A stretch of DNA of 21,255 bases from Methanothermococcus okinawensis (GTDB lineage Archaea; AGJL01; Methanococci; Methanococcales; Methanococcaceae). The position numbers and the translations under genes were made by a program. The stretch covers positions 1 through 21,255 of the forward strand of contig DQVU01000015.1 of NCBI GenBank assembly GCA_015661585.1, written 5' to 3'. A model generated the notes under the pieces. The model saw nothing but the letters and a program-made list of their open reading frames with translations, made no database searches and had not been told where the DNA came from. This document shows, in pieces, positions 7,625-16,118 of the stretch (position 1 is the first letter of the stretch; each line of letters opens with the position of its first letter).

Positions 7625-8053
7625 GTGAAAAATGAGGAAGTACAGAAACAACTGTATCAGATAGAAGTCTACAAACAACAGATAAATAGATTACAGGAGG
7701 AGTTAAGTAAGATAGAACTTTTAAAGTTGGAAATTTTAAAATCTATAGAGTCTATGGAAGGGTTAAAACAGTCTAAGGAGATACTTATCCCCTTAGGTGG
7801 TGGAGTATTTACAAGAGTTAAAGTTCAAGACTGTGAAAAGGTTATAGTCAATGTAGGCGCTGATGTCTTTGTTGAAAAACCTATCGAGGAAACTATCAGG
7901 GATTTTAAAGAGTCGTCTAAAGAGTTAAATAGTGCCGAAAATAAAATTAGAGAACAGATATCAAAAACATTAGCAGCCATAGAAAAACTCCAAAAAGAGT
8001 TAGAGAGTAAGATCAGTCTAATGGAAAAGGGACAAGTCCCTGAGAGTAGTTAA
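7625..8053 (+). CDS. pfdA: Prefoldin alpha subunit
   Basis: The 142-residue product has the prefoldin alpha plan. An N-terminal coiled coil (about 1-48) is followed by a beta-hairpin region, ILIPLGGGVFTRVKVQDCEKVIVNVGADVFVEK (about 53-85), and a C-terminal coiled coil (about 88-135). Two alpha and four beta subunits form the hexameric jellyfish chaperone that hands unfolded proteins to the thermosome. The start is GTG at 7625 with GGTGG just upstream and an upstream TATA box. It is followed by a gap holding repeat copy C, so it is probably transcribed alone. Confidence 0.93.
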   Translation: MKNEEVQKQLYQIEVYKQQINRLQEELSKIELLKLEILKSIESMEGLKQSKEILIPLGGGVFTRVKVQDCEKVIVNVGADVFVEKPIEETIRDFKESSKELNSAENKIREQISKTLAAIEKLQKELESKISLMEKGQVPESS

Positions 8054-8087
8054 TATAAAAATTAATAAAAACAAAACTTCAAGAGGG

Positions 8088-8325
8088 ATTAACAGAAATC
8101 CCGCCTCTTTCTCCAGTACTCTGGTATGAAGGCTATATTATACTCTTTATCTGTATTTTACTCTTTATTTAGTGTTTTTAAGAATTTTTATTTTTTGATT
8201 TTAATAATTCTTATTATTTTTTATTCAAGATTCCAAGGTTGTTGTTAATTTAAAAAGTTCTGTTTATATTTATACTAATTTTCATTATAGCTATGGGCTT
8301 AAATAATGTTATGTTCTTGAGTATA
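8088..8325 (+). repeat. Dispersed intergenic repeat, copy C
   Basis: Starting at ATTAACAGAAATC (8088-8100), this copy aligns with copy B and with the minus strand of copy A. It has CTCCAGTACTC (8111-8121), CTCTTTATTTAGTG, TTTTTAAGAATTTTTATTTTTTGA, AATTCTTATTATTTT, TTATTCAAGATTCC and GTTGTTGTTAATTT (8239-8252). AAGAATT and AATTCTT can pair, as in copy B. The far portion shares GTTATGTTCTTGA (8308-8320) with 1946-1958. It lies between pfdA and pelota. No ORF is visible. Confidence 0.65.
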
Positions 8326-8374
8326 TAATTTTATTAATAAATATTCGCCCAACAAATAAAATAAGGTAATGTCT

Positions 8375-9418
8375 ATGAAGATCTTAGAAACCTCAGAGAA
8401 GGACACACTTAAAGTTATACCTGAGAATTTAGATGATCTCTGGCACCTATATAACATTATAGAGAAGGATAACATAGTATGGGCACTGACAGAGAGAAGG
8501 GTAGAAGATAAAGGAGATAAGTTGAGGGCAGATAGAGGTGCCAAGAGAAAGGTATATTTAGGAATAAAAGTAGAGAAAGTCCTCTTCCACGAGGATACAA
8601 ATAGGTTGAGGGTAAGTGGTAGGATAGTACATGGACCTGACGATATCCCCCTTGGAGCATACCATACCATAGATATAGAACCTTTAACAGAAGTTAGTAT
8701 TCAAAAGGATTGGAAAAGATGGGACTTAGAGAGGTTAAAAAGTGCAGAGGAATCTACAAAAAAACCGAAGATAGTAGTTGTCATTATGGATGACAGCGAG
8801 TGCAACGTATATCTTATAAGGGAGTATGGAGTTAAAGAGTTGGCACATATAAAATCCAATATATCTAAGAAGTTAGATCCAAAGAGGTTGGAACAGGAGA
8901 GGCACAACTACTACAAAGAGATTGTAGAGGTTCTGAAGCCTTACGAGGGAAGAATACTTGTAGCAGGACCTGGATTTGGTAAGAACAACTTCCAGAAGTA
9001 TCTTGCTGAAAGGTATGGAGATATCCACAGGAGGACAGTATTCGAGTCTATAAACCACACTGGAAGGTTGGGACTTAACGAGGTTTTAAAATCTGGAATG
9101 GTAGATAGGATATACGGACAGGCGAGGTTAAGTGAAGAAATTCAACTGGTTGAGAGACTCTTAGAGGAGATATCAAAAGGAGAGCTTGCTGTCTATGGTT
9201 TGGAGGATGTTAAAAAGGCTATAAATTACTCTGCAGTAGATACACTACTTATATCTGATGAGTTTCTAAGGAAAAACAGAGATCTAGTTGAGAAACTGAT
9301 AAACTCCGTTGAATCTATCGGAGGAAAATCTGTAATTATATCTACAGAGCATGATGCAGGAAAACAGTTGAGAGCCTTAGGTGGTATTGGAGCGATACTG
9401 AGGTTTCCTATTGAGTAG
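8375..9418 (+). CDS. pelA: mRNA surveillance protein pelota (aPelota/Dom34)
   Basis: The 347-residue product is a complete archaeal pelota: an N-terminal Sm-like domain (about 1-125, with PENLDDLWHLYNIIEKDN), a central eRF1-like domain containing VAGPGFGKNNFQKYL, and a C-terminal eRF1/L7Ae-like domain ending GIGAILRFPIE. The central domain lacks the GGQ hydrolysis motif of release factors, as expected. With the aEF1A/ABCE1 system, pelota rescues stalled ribosomes. An ATG at 8369 would add two residues, but AAGGT at 8363-8367 sits properly before ATG 8375. It is convergent with the TtuA-type gene, 55 bp apart. Confidence 0.95.
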   Translation: MKILETSEKDTLKVIPENLDDLWHLYNIIEKDNIVWALTERRVEDKGDKLRADRGAKRKVYLGIKVEKVLFHEDTNRLRVSGRIVHGPDDIPLGAYHTIDIEPLTEVSIQKDWKRWDLERLKSAEESTKKPKIVVVIMDDSECNVYLIREYGVKELAHIKSNISKKLDPKRLEQERHNYYKEIVEVLKPYEGRILVAGPGFGKNNFQKYLAERYGDIHRRTVFESINHTGRLGLNEVLKSGMVDRIYGQARLSEEIQLVERLLEEISKGELAVYGLEDVKKAINYSAVDTLLISDEFLRKNRDLVEKLINSVESIGGKSVIISTEHDAGKQLRALGGIGAILRFPIE

Positions 9419-9473
9419 TGATAAATAATTATATTGTATCTATGATATAATGTTTATGTGTTTGGCCATATTT

Positions 9474-10379
9474 TTATTTTATACTCAAATCAACAGCCTC
9501 CCTAAGGCCCCAAATACGGCAGAATGAACACACCTCCCCACCTGACGGCATACCACAGACTTTACACTCTTTAATCTCTCCCCTTTCAACCTCTCCCTCA
9601 AAAAGATACCTCTTCTTTAAAAATCCCCTCACAAATTTTATCTTTGTCCCAGGTCTGATTTCTTCCAACTGATTAATAATCTCCTTGTACTTCAGTGTAA
9701 TAGCCCCCTTTGAATAGGGACATTTATCAGTTACATACTCTATCCCAACTGCTGAGGCATATGCAACAATTTCTCTCTCTGTAGCCTCATAGAGTGGTTT
9801 AACCCTCTTTACGAATTTACCTTCACCTGGAAGGATAGGACCCTGCTTAGCTAGATACTGGGTATTCCAATTAAGTACGTTGCCAAAAATAAAAGATGCT
9901 TCGTCATCTACGTTATGTCCTGTAACGACAACGTCAAAGTTGTTGTCATAGGCAAACTTGTTGGAAATATATCTCTTTGTAGTTCCACAGTAGGAACATG
10001 TAGGACGCGTAGTTCTAAGTTCACCAACTCCGGTTCCTAAAAGTTCTCTGATCCTAACTATATGGAGAGGAGTATCTATCATTTCGCACTGTCTTTTGAC
10101 ATACTCCTCACATTTATCAGAGTATTTTCCAACCCCAAGGTTGATATAGAGACACTGAATATCGTAGTTAAACTTTTTAAGTATGTAGGAAACAACTGCG
10201 GAGTCCTTTCCACCACTTATAGCAACTAGAATTCTTTCATCCTTTTTAAAAAGTTTGTATCTCTCAATAGTTCTCCTAACCTTTCTCTCAAAGTACTCTA
10301 TAAAGTGTTCTCTGCAGAGGGGCATTTTTGGATGGTAAAGTTTAATGTATGCCTCTTTTTCACAGAATTTGCATTTCAT
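9474..10379 (-). CDS. tRNA-uridine thiolase, TtuA/NcsA family
   Basis: This 301-residue PP-loop ATPase belongs to the TtuA/Ncs6 family, which activates tRNA uridine by adenylation and inserts sulfur. Seen features are an N-terminal zinc site CxxC (3, 6) with CxxH (22, 25), PP-loop SGGKDS (55-60), and RPTCSYCGTTKR with Cys128 and Cys131. Together with Cys220 (DKCPYSKG), these match the three-cysteine set that holds a [4Fe-4S] cluster in TtuA. GHNVDDEA is at 154-161, and a C-terminal zinc site has Cys272, 275, 284 and 287. TtuA-type (position 54) and NcsA-type (wobble 34) enzymes cannot be told apart here, so no symbol is given. A GGGTGGGAAG ribosome-binding site precedes the ATG. Confidence 0.92.
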   Translation of the reverse strand: MKCKFCEKEAYIKLYHPKMPLCREHFIEYFERKVRRTIERYKLFKKDERILVAISGGKDSAVVSYILKKFNYDIQCLYINLGVGKYSDKCEEYVKRQCEMIDTPLHIVRIRELLGTGVGELRTTRPTCSYCGTTKRYISNKFAYDNNFDVVVTGHNVDDEASFIFGNVLNWNTQYLAKQGPILPGEGKFVKRVKPLYEATEREIVAYASAVGIEYVTDKCPYSKGAITLKYKEIINQLEEIRPGTKIKFVRGFLKKRYLFEGEVERGEIKECKVCGMPSGGEVCSFCRIWGLREAVDLSIK

Positions 10380-10474
10380 CTTCCCACCCTTAGGAAGGTA
10401 ATGAAAGATATTAAAAACTCATCTCTAAAAAATTGGTGTATAAAACTCCTACATACATCCCTAATAATTAACAT
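10376..10474 (-). CDS. Possible 32-residue leader ORF coupled to the tRNA thiolase gene
   Basis: A short frame starts at ATG 10474 after a good Shine-Dalgarno-like AAGGAGATG and ends with a TGA that overlaps the thiolase ATG (ATGA). The product would begin MLIIRDVCRSFIHQFF and be hydrophobic/basic. It matches no family I know. Overlapping stop and start suggest coupling, but such a short ORF in AT-rich DNA can arise by chance. Confidence 0.2.
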   Translation of the reverse strand: MLIIRDVCRSFIHQFFRDEFLISFITFLRVGR

Positions 10475-10670
10475 CTCTTACATCTCCTTCTCTCTTTCAA
10501 AGTTAAAGAATTGGAAGAGAAGAAAAGAATCCTGCCTCCATTTGAAAGATGAAAATACTATATAAACCATACCTTCCATCAAAGTAATAATTAAAAGAAT
10601 AATAAAATTATAATAAAAAATCCCAATGAAAAATAATCAATAAAAATGGATAAAACCATAACTATATCTC

Positions 10671-10925
10671 AGGATCTTTCCTGAACACTAAGATAAAGAA
10701 GTTATATTAGAAGATATCCAGGGAATCATCCTCCCCAATATTCAGGAGTAGTATATCTGTTTATATTTTCTTTTTATTTTTTAATAACTTCACCATTATT
10801 TTTTTACTTTATTATTTTTTAATAATTTTTATTATTCTTTTAATTATACTTTAATGGGAACTAGGGTTTATATTATTTTATTAGGACTCTATTATCACAC
10901 CCTAGTACTCAGGAAACATCCCGAG
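10671..10925. repeat. Dispersed intergenic repeat, copy D, with terminal inverted repeats
   Basis: The ends are inverted. GGATCTTTCCTGAACACTA (10672-10690) matches the reverse complement of 10903-10921 at 16 of 19 positions. AGGATCTTTCCTGAACACT (10671-10689) recurs exactly, inverted, at 16355-16373. CCAATATTCAGGAGTAG (10735-10751) recurs exactly, inverted, at 16259-16275. The tract at 10747-10775 matches 20468-20496 at 27 of 29 positions. GGGAACTAGGGTTT (10856-10869) has relatives at about 19150 and 20520. No ORF is visible. It lies in the gap between the NAD kinase and thiolase genes; the rest of that gap (10475-10670) is featureless AT-rich sequence. Confidence 0.7.
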
Positions 10926-11022
10926 AGACAAATATAGTAATGAGGCTACCCTTTTTATTGTTTTTATAATCATGTATTATTATATTATTACTTTAATGAG
11001 AGCTAAGTTATTTTTTCTTTAA

Positions 11023-12807
11023 TTATATTTGAGAAGGAATAAGTTTTTTATTATAATCTCCCAATTTTTTTAATTTACCGTAGAATTTTCTACCTTTGAC
11101 AAAGTACGTGTAGGAATCTGATTTTCTAAGTATGACTTCATCTCCTTTTTTTAAAGTCTCTTCCACATTTCCATCTATAACTACCAGTACAGATTTTTTT
11201 AATATTCTTATCACAATCTCAGAGTTTCCATCTACTACAATAGGGCGAGAAAAGAGTTTGAAGGGACAGATAGGGACGACTACAAAGGCATCCATTGAAG
11301 GTTCTAATATGGGGCCTCCAGCACTTAATGAGTAGGCAGTTGATCCTGTTGGAGTTGATACTATAAGTCCATCTGCCCTCACCTCCTCTACAAACTCTCC
11401 ATTTATATATACCTCAAAGTATATCATCTTTGCAGGGTTTTTCGTTATTAGAACTACCTCATTTAAGGCATCTGGGAGCATCTTCTGGCGGTAATTATCC
11501 CTATTTCTACTCCCTTCTTCATTGAATATCTTAACTATACAAGCACATTTAGTCCTCTTTTCAATTTCGTAGTTCCCCTTTATAACCATATCTATAGCCT
11601 TAAATACTTCATTCCTACTGAATTCGGTGAGAAAACCAACTGTACCCATATCTATACTAATTATAGGTATCTCATTCCCACCAATCAATCTTGAGGTCCT
11701 CAATACTGTTCCATCGCCACCTATGGATAACATATGAGATACATCCTTAAGATCCTCCATTACTTTACCCTTGTATTTATCAATATTTACCTTGTCCTTT
11801 AAGGTGTTGTAGAGTTCTCTCTCCAGGAGATAACCTATACCTTTAGATTCTAGATAGTTCATAACTTGGATAACCAAATCTAAAGCTTCTTCTCTATCTA
11901 TCCGGGATATTATACCAAATTTTGTTGGCTTTAACACCCACTTGTTGCCGAATATACCCACCAACTTTTGATGGAGGGCCATGTTTGAACATATCAGGGA
12001 CGTCCTCTCATGAACATCCAACTTCATACTTATAGGTTTTCCATCTCTATCTGTTATTACTCCCCCAGCCTCCTTGAGTATAACATACCCCCCTGCAATA
12101 TCACAGAGTCTTGTAGTCTTGTTTACATTTATAAATGCATCTAAAGCCCCTCTAGCTACATAGCACATCTCTAAGGCGGCAGAACCAAATATCCTTATCC
12201 TCCTTACCTTCCTATCCTTTATAAAATTTAAGGTATTGGTAGTTAAACCGTAGGCAAAGACTCCTAACGAAGCGTCCTTTAAATTCTTAGTATCAGACAC
12301 CTTTATCCTCTTCCACTCCCTCTCATTTTTTTCTAAGATATAGGCTCCACTGTTAACTCTCCCGTAATATATATCACCTGTAGCTATGTTTTTTACCATC
12401 CCCAACTTCAGATCCTCTATATTCATGCTCCTTACTATATGTAAGATATCTTCACCATCTCCAATCTCCTGTGGAATTTCTCCCATAGCGATAGAAACGG
12501 AGTAGATAGGAAGATTATTCAATGCATTGTATGTACCATCTATAGGATCCAACACAATAAGATATTCTGGTGGTTCCTCACCTATCCTTTTAACACCTAT
12601 TTCCTCACTTATGAGTATGGCACTACAATACCTCTCAATGGAGTTTACTGCAATGTTCTCGGCGATTACATCTATCCTCTTGGTAGGGGTACCATCTGCT
12701 CCAATTTTTATTACTTCACCGGACCTCTCCCATCCAATTAGAGGTTTTATACCCTTCTCAATACTATCTACCACCCCTCTGGCAATATGGAACATATTTT
12801 TATCCAT
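11023..12807 (-). CDS. Bifunctional inositol-phosphatase-like (NADP phosphatase)/NAD kinase fusion
   Basis: This 594-residue protein joins two domains. Residues 1-280 are an inositol monophosphatase/fructose-bisphosphatase-type domain with metal-binding SEEIG (67-71), DPIDGT (87-92) and CDIAGGYVILKEAGG (235-249). Residues 295-594 are an NAD kinase with GGDGT (363-367), a central NE pair (449-450) and DGLIVSTPTGSTAYSLSAGG (479-498). The same fusion is known in Methanocaldococcus jannaschii (MJ0917), where both NADP phosphatase and NAD kinase activities were reported, so the protein may set the NAD/NADP balance. All key motifs look intact. A GGTGAAATT ribosome-binding site precedes ATG 12807. 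It stands divergent from the protease gene at 12928. Confidence 0.92.
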   Translation of the reverse strand: MDKNMFHIARGVVDSIEKGIKPLIGWERSGEVIKIGADGTPTKRIDVIAENIAVNSIERYCSAILISEEIGVKRIGEEPPEYLIVLDPIDGTYNALNNLPIYSVSIAMGEIPQEIGDGEDILHIVRSMNIEDLKLGMVKNIATGDIYYGRVNSGAYILEKNEREWKRIKVSDTKNLKDASLGVFAYGLTTNTLNFIKDRKVRRIRIFGSAALEMCYVARGALDAFINVNKTTRLCDIAGGYVILKEAGGVITDRDGKPISMKLDVHERTSLICSNMALHQKLVGIFGNKWVLKPTKFGIISRIDREEALDLVIQVMNYLESKGIGYLLERELYNTLKDKVNIDKYKGKVMEDLKDVSHMLSIGGDGTVLRTSRLIGGNEIPIISIDMGTVGFLTEFSRNEVFKAIDMVIKGNYEIEKRTKCACIVKIFNEEGSRNRDNYRQKMLPDALNEVVLITKNPAKMIYFEVYINGEFVEEVRADGLIVSTPTGSTAYSLSAGGPILEPSMDAFVVVPICPFKLFSRPIVVDGNSEIVIRILKKSVLVVIDGNVEETLKKGDEVILRKSDSYTYFVKGRKFYGKLKKLGDYNKKLIPSQI

Positions 12808-12927
12808 AATTTCACCGTAAGATAGAGAAATTTTATAGAGATATTGTTAAAAAGAAAATAATTAATATTATTATTTTTCATTATCATTAGATATTAAATC
12901 AAAAAATGAGGGGTAAAAGGTAAAATT

Positions 12928-14778
12928 ATGAAAAAGTATCTATTTCTCCTCTTAACACTAACTTTCCTAAATATAACCTCTGCAGATATAACTGTAACAG
13001 TCCCCGCAGTTTCCAAAACAGACTATGGATATGTAGGAACCACTATCAATATCGATGTAAAGGTATCTAATGGAAGTGGTCACGTTTTTATAGACACTCT
13101 ACCAGTAACGGAGATGGACATGCAGAGTTCAGCGAGAATCGCTGCAAAGGTGGCATTTGATGTATGCAACAGGGATCAGAAGGACTACGACGTGTACTAC
13201 ATAGTAAGGTCAAAAGTACCTATAGTTGGGGGACCTTCGGCAGGAGGTGCTCTATGTGTAGCTACCATTGCAGCATTGAACAACTGGAGTATCAACAGGA
13301 ATGTTATGATGACAGGAATGATCTATCCAGACGGAGGTATTGGTCCCGTAGGAGAAGTATTGGAGAAGTTAAAGGCTGCCAAGATAGCAGGTGCCAAGTA
13401 TTTTTTAATACCTTACGGGGAACGATACGTTACTGTAGAAGACCCGTATAGTAAAGATAACTATATTACTGTAGATGTTGTAGAGTATGGCGAAAAATTA
13501 GGAGTAAAAGTTGTTGAGATTAGGAGTATATATGATGCTATCTACTATTTCACAAATTATACGTTAGTTGAGGGTGACTACTCCCTTAATCCTGTACTTG
13601 AGGAAATATACAAAGAAAAGATGAAAGATCTAGCGGATGAAGTACTGAAACTTACTAAGGAGAGTTACAACTACGTAAATAATAGATTAAATAACAATCC
13701 CAACGTTGTGTTGAATTATCAGATGGAGATAAACCTTAAAAGGAGATTGGAAAAATCTAAGAAAGATTTGGATATGGCACAGAGACTCTATTCTCAAGGT
13801 TATTACTACGCTGCCACTTCAAAGGCCTTTGGAGTTATAATAAACCTCGAAGTTATAAACACCACCTTAAACTACATAGAGAGTACTGACAAAAGAGGTT
13901 ATCTAAGGGATTATCTAATAAATATTCAGAAAGATATTGAAGATAAAAAGGAAATAATTAAAAATAAAAGGTTGACGAAAAGTAACTTCGAGTATATCTT
14001 GGCGTCTAAGAGTAGAATCTATGAAGGAGAGGATCTAATGGATAAAGCCTGGAAGGAGTACTATAACGACAATTTTTTATCTGCCATAGAGTATGCCTCT
14101 TACGGAAAATGGAGAGGAGAGAGTGCTATCTGGTGGTTAAAACTATCAGATGAAGGTATCCTTTCAGATGAGGGACGTATAGATGAATACCAACTTATGC
14201 CCCTTGCCCAGAAGTACCTTGATAACGCTGAGGTTGTAGTTCTCTACAGTTCAATGGTACTACCTGAAACAAGATTGATAGAAGACGCTGAGGAGAAATT
14301 AGATAAAGCTAAAGAATACTACGAGAGAGGAGAGTATCTCCTCTCTATAGCAGAAAGTATAGATGCCTATGTATATGCCACAACGTATCTTAATTACAAT
14401 ACAGATACGAACTATCTAAAAGAGATGGCGGAAAAGAGAATATACAAGGTGATGGATAGTTATAGATACCTCCCTGTAAGTGCTATGGGGTATTACGAAT
14501 ACGCCAACTCCTTAAATGACACCTTCTACAAGGCTCTCTACTATAAGTACAGTACTGCCTATTCCCAGATGGATATAGACATCCTAAAGGAAATTGGCCA
14601 CAAATATAGAGGAGGGAGAAATATATTTATTCTTCAGAATTTAAGTTCCTCTCCAGGAATAATTTATTCTGTAGATGATGATGTTCTCTATGCCGTTGCT
14701 ATAGATATTGTATATCTATTTATAGGCCTATTCTGTGGGGCTCTGATAGGATATTTTATCAGGAGAGATAACAGTTAA
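12928..14778 (+). CDS. Secreted, membrane-anchored Lon-like (S16) serine protease
   Basis: The 616-residue protein starts with a signal peptide (MKKYLFLLLTLTFLNITSA, 1-19). Residues about 20-205 form a Lon-type proteolytic domain: VGGPSAGGA with Ser104 and GPVGEVLEKLKAAKIAG with Lys147. The Ser-Lys spacing of 43 equals that of E. coli Lon Ser679-Lys722, so the dyad appears intact. There is no AAA+ ATPase domain. Residues about 220-570 are helical with loosely repeated TPR-like units (MAQRLYSQGYYYAATSKA 283-300; KAWKEYYNDNFLSAIEYA 373-390; KAKEYYERGEYLLSIAES 460-477). A single membrane segment lies near 587-610, followed by the basic tail IRRDNS. This agrees with the archaeal COG1750-type predicted proteases. 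The bulk should face outside the cell; substrate unknown. It ends 14 bp before the mptA ATG. Confidence 0.85.
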   Translation: MKKYLFLLLTLTFLNITSADITVTVPAVSKTDYGYVGTTINIDVKVSNGSGHVFIDTLPVTEMDMQSSARIAAKVAFDVCNRDQKDYDVYYIVRSKVPIVGGPSAGGALCVATIAALNNWSINRNVMMTGMIYPDGGIGPVGEVLEKLKAAKIAGAKYFLIPYGERYVTVEDPYSKDNYITVDVVEYGEKLGVKVVEIRSIYDAIYYFTNYTLVEGDYSLNPVLEEIYKEKMKDLADEVLKLTKESYNYVNNRLNNNPNVVLNYQMEINLKRRLEKSKKDLDMAQRLYSQGYYYAATSKAFGVIINLEVINTTLNYIESTDKRGYLRDYLINIQKDIEDKKEIIKNKRLTKSNFEYILASKSRIYEGEDLMDKAWKEYYNDNFLSAIEYASYGKWRGESAIWWLKLSDEGILSDEGRIDEYQLMPLAQKYLDNAEVVVLYSSMVLPETRLIEDAEEKLDKAKEYYERGEYLLSIAESIDAYVYATTYLNYNTDTNYLKEMAEKRIYKVMDSYRYLPVSAMGYYEYANSLNDTFYKALYYKYSTAYSQMDIDILKEIGHKYRGGRNIFILQNLSSSPGIIYSVDDDVLYAVAIDIVYLFIGLFCGALIGYFIRRDNS

Positions 14779-14792
14779 TAAAGGTGTCTAGT

Positions 14793-15725
14793 ATGTTGTG
14801 TGATATTCAGGCTACAGAACCTGAGATTAAAATATCTCTCACGAGAGTAGGAGTTATTAATTTAAAAAAACTCGTAAAGATACATAGAAAAAATAAGAGG
14901 CCTATAATATTACTTCCAACCTTTGAAGTCTTTGTAGATTTACCAAGTTCCCAGAAAGGCATACACATGTCCAGGAGTCCAGAGGTTATTGAGGAAGTTA
15001 TAGAGAAGTTAGTAGTTAAGGAGATCTACGGAATAGAGGAGTTGTCAGTAAATATTGTAAAAAAACTCTTTGAGAGACATGAATACGCGACAAGGGCTGA
15101 AGTTTTAATGTACGGAGATTATATTATAGAGGAGAAGTCTCCAATAACAAATAAACCCTCTCAGGGGTTATGTAAAATTATAGGTAGAGCTTATGGTGTA
15201 AAGGACAGTGAAGGAAACATCCATATTAAGAAGATGGTTGGTGCGGAGGTTGTAGGTATTACAGCCTGTCCCTGTGCTCAGCATCTCCTAAAGGAGAAAA
15301 CGATCCAAAATTTGAAGAAGAAAGGATTTTCAGATGAAGATATAGAGAAGATATTGGATGCGGTAGTTGTTGCAACTCACAACCAGAGAGGTATAGGGAC
15401 GGTAATGATAGAGGTTCCAGAGGGTTATAACGTAAGTATTGGGAAGATCATAGATATTATAAAAAAGTCTATGAGTGGGGAAGTTTATGAACTACTCAAG
15501 AGAGTTGATGAGGCATACGTGGTAGAGATGGCTCATAGAAATCCAAAGTTCGTTGAGGATTGTGCAAGGGAGATGATAAAGAGGATCGTAGAAGAGTTTA
15601 GATATCTACCAGATGATACCCAGGTGTTGGTGAGGCAGATTAATAAGGAGAGCATCCATAGACATGACGCCTTTGCAGAGAGACGTTCTACTATGGGGGA
15701 GTTAAGGAGGGAGTTGAATATGTAA
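14793..15725 (+). CDS. mptA: GTP cyclohydrolase MptA (Fe2+-dependent, FolE2-like)
   Basis: The 310-residue product begins MLCDIQATEPEIKISLTRVG and contains QKGIHMSRSPE (54-64) and GITACPCAQHLL (155-166), signatures of the MptA/FolE2 GTP cyclohydrolase family. MptA converts GTP to 7,8-dihydroneopterin 2',3'-cyclic phosphate, the first step of methanopterin synthesis, and requires Fe2+. The Cys and His residues in these motifs match the expected metal ligands. A GTG at 14784 would add three residues but is the GGTG of the ribosome-binding site, so ATG 14793 is chosen. It lies 14 bp behind the protease gene and is probably cotranscribed. Confidence 0.95.
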   Translation: MLCDIQATEPEIKISLTRVGVINLKKLVKIHRKNKRPIILLPTFEVFVDLPSSQKGIHMSRSPEVIEEVIEKLVVKEIYGIEELSVNIVKKLFERHEYATRAEVLMYGDYIIEEKSPITNKPSQGLCKIIGRAYGVKDSEGNIHIKKMVGAEVVGITACPCAQHLLKEKTIQNLKKKGFSDEDIEKILDAVVVATHNQRGIGTVMIEVPEGYNVSIGKIIDIIKKSMSGEVYELLKRVDEAYVVEMAHRNPKFVEDCAREMIKRIVEEFRYLPDDTQVLVRQINKESIHRHDAFAERRSTMGELRRELNM

Positions 15726-15770
15726 TAATTCCTGCACACTTATTCTCACCATCATCGCGGTCTATACATA

Positions 15771-15908
15771 ATGTTGTTGGAGTTAATAATCCTCTCAGGA
15801 GAAAAGATTAACAAGAATAAGAGTAAGACAACAGATAACAAAAAAGAGGAAACGACGAAAATAATAAGAAAATTCTTCCTAACAGGAAATATCACAATCT
15901 ATCCTTAA
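15771..15908 (+). CDS. Possible 45-residue small protein downstream of mptA
   Basis: An open frame from ATG 15771 to TAA 15908 would encode a Lys-rich peptide starting MLLELIILSGEKINKNK. Ribosome-binding evidence is weak (GGTC about 10 bases upstream) and I recognise no family. It is in frame with mptA, whose TAA is followed by a second TAA. Base composition here is slightly less AT-biased than the usual gaps, which is why I list it. It may be noise. Confidence 0.2.
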   Translation: MLLELIILSGEKINKNKSKTTDNKKEETTKIIRKFFLTGNITIYP

Positions 15909-15995
15909 GTTAAAAAGGGTATGGATCTATCTCCATTTAAGGTTTTAACCTTAACAAGTACATTAATAGTTTAAAAACAAAATACTCCAAGATTG

Positions 15996-16004
15996 TTAAA
16001 TATA
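15996..16004 (+). promoter_or_regulatory. TATA box of the RNA candidate at about 16022
   Basis: TTAAATATA lies 20-30 bases before the GC-rich segment beginning ACCGCTATCC. The spacing suits transcription from about 16022-16028. Confidence 0.4.
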
Positions 16005-16021
16005 CAAAAAAGTAATCTCAA

Positions 16022-16118
16022 CCGCTATCCTCTGGAAAGTCCTAGCACCCTGGGGGCGAAACGAACCCTGTTAAACCCTTAATCCTTAGAAAGGTAAATA
16101 TATATAGAAGTTACTTTT
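16022..16118 (+). ncRNA. Putative small structured RNA upstream of the Hmd paralog
   Basis: A GC-rich island (16021-16076) stands in very AT-rich DNA. On the plus strand GCTA (16024-16027) pairs with TAGC (16043-16046) around a 3-bp GGA/TCC. GGG-GG-CG-AAA-CG-AA-CCC (about 16052-16068) gives a hairpin with tandem G-A oppositions between two short stems, a kink-turn-like feature. CCTT/AAGG pairs near 16077-16094. AAAAAAGTAA (16007-16016) is complementary to TTACTTTTTT (16111-16120), whose T-run could end transcription. TATA boxes are suitably placed on the plus strand (15996-16004), and also on the minus strand near 16096-16106, so the strand is not certain. No known family is recognised. It could be an H/ACA-type or other small RNA. 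Confidence 0.38.

Noticed and set aside
10305..10565. Plus-strand ORF of 86 residues overlapping the thiolase start
   Set aside because: It overlaps the conserved zinc-finger start of the thiolase gene on the other strand and has no recognisable features or ribosome-binding site.
16022..16118. RNase P RNA (GGAAAGTCC CR-I-like sequence)
   Set aside because: No matching CR-V segment or closing P1/P4 pairing was found in the surrounding 300 bases, and the island is too short.
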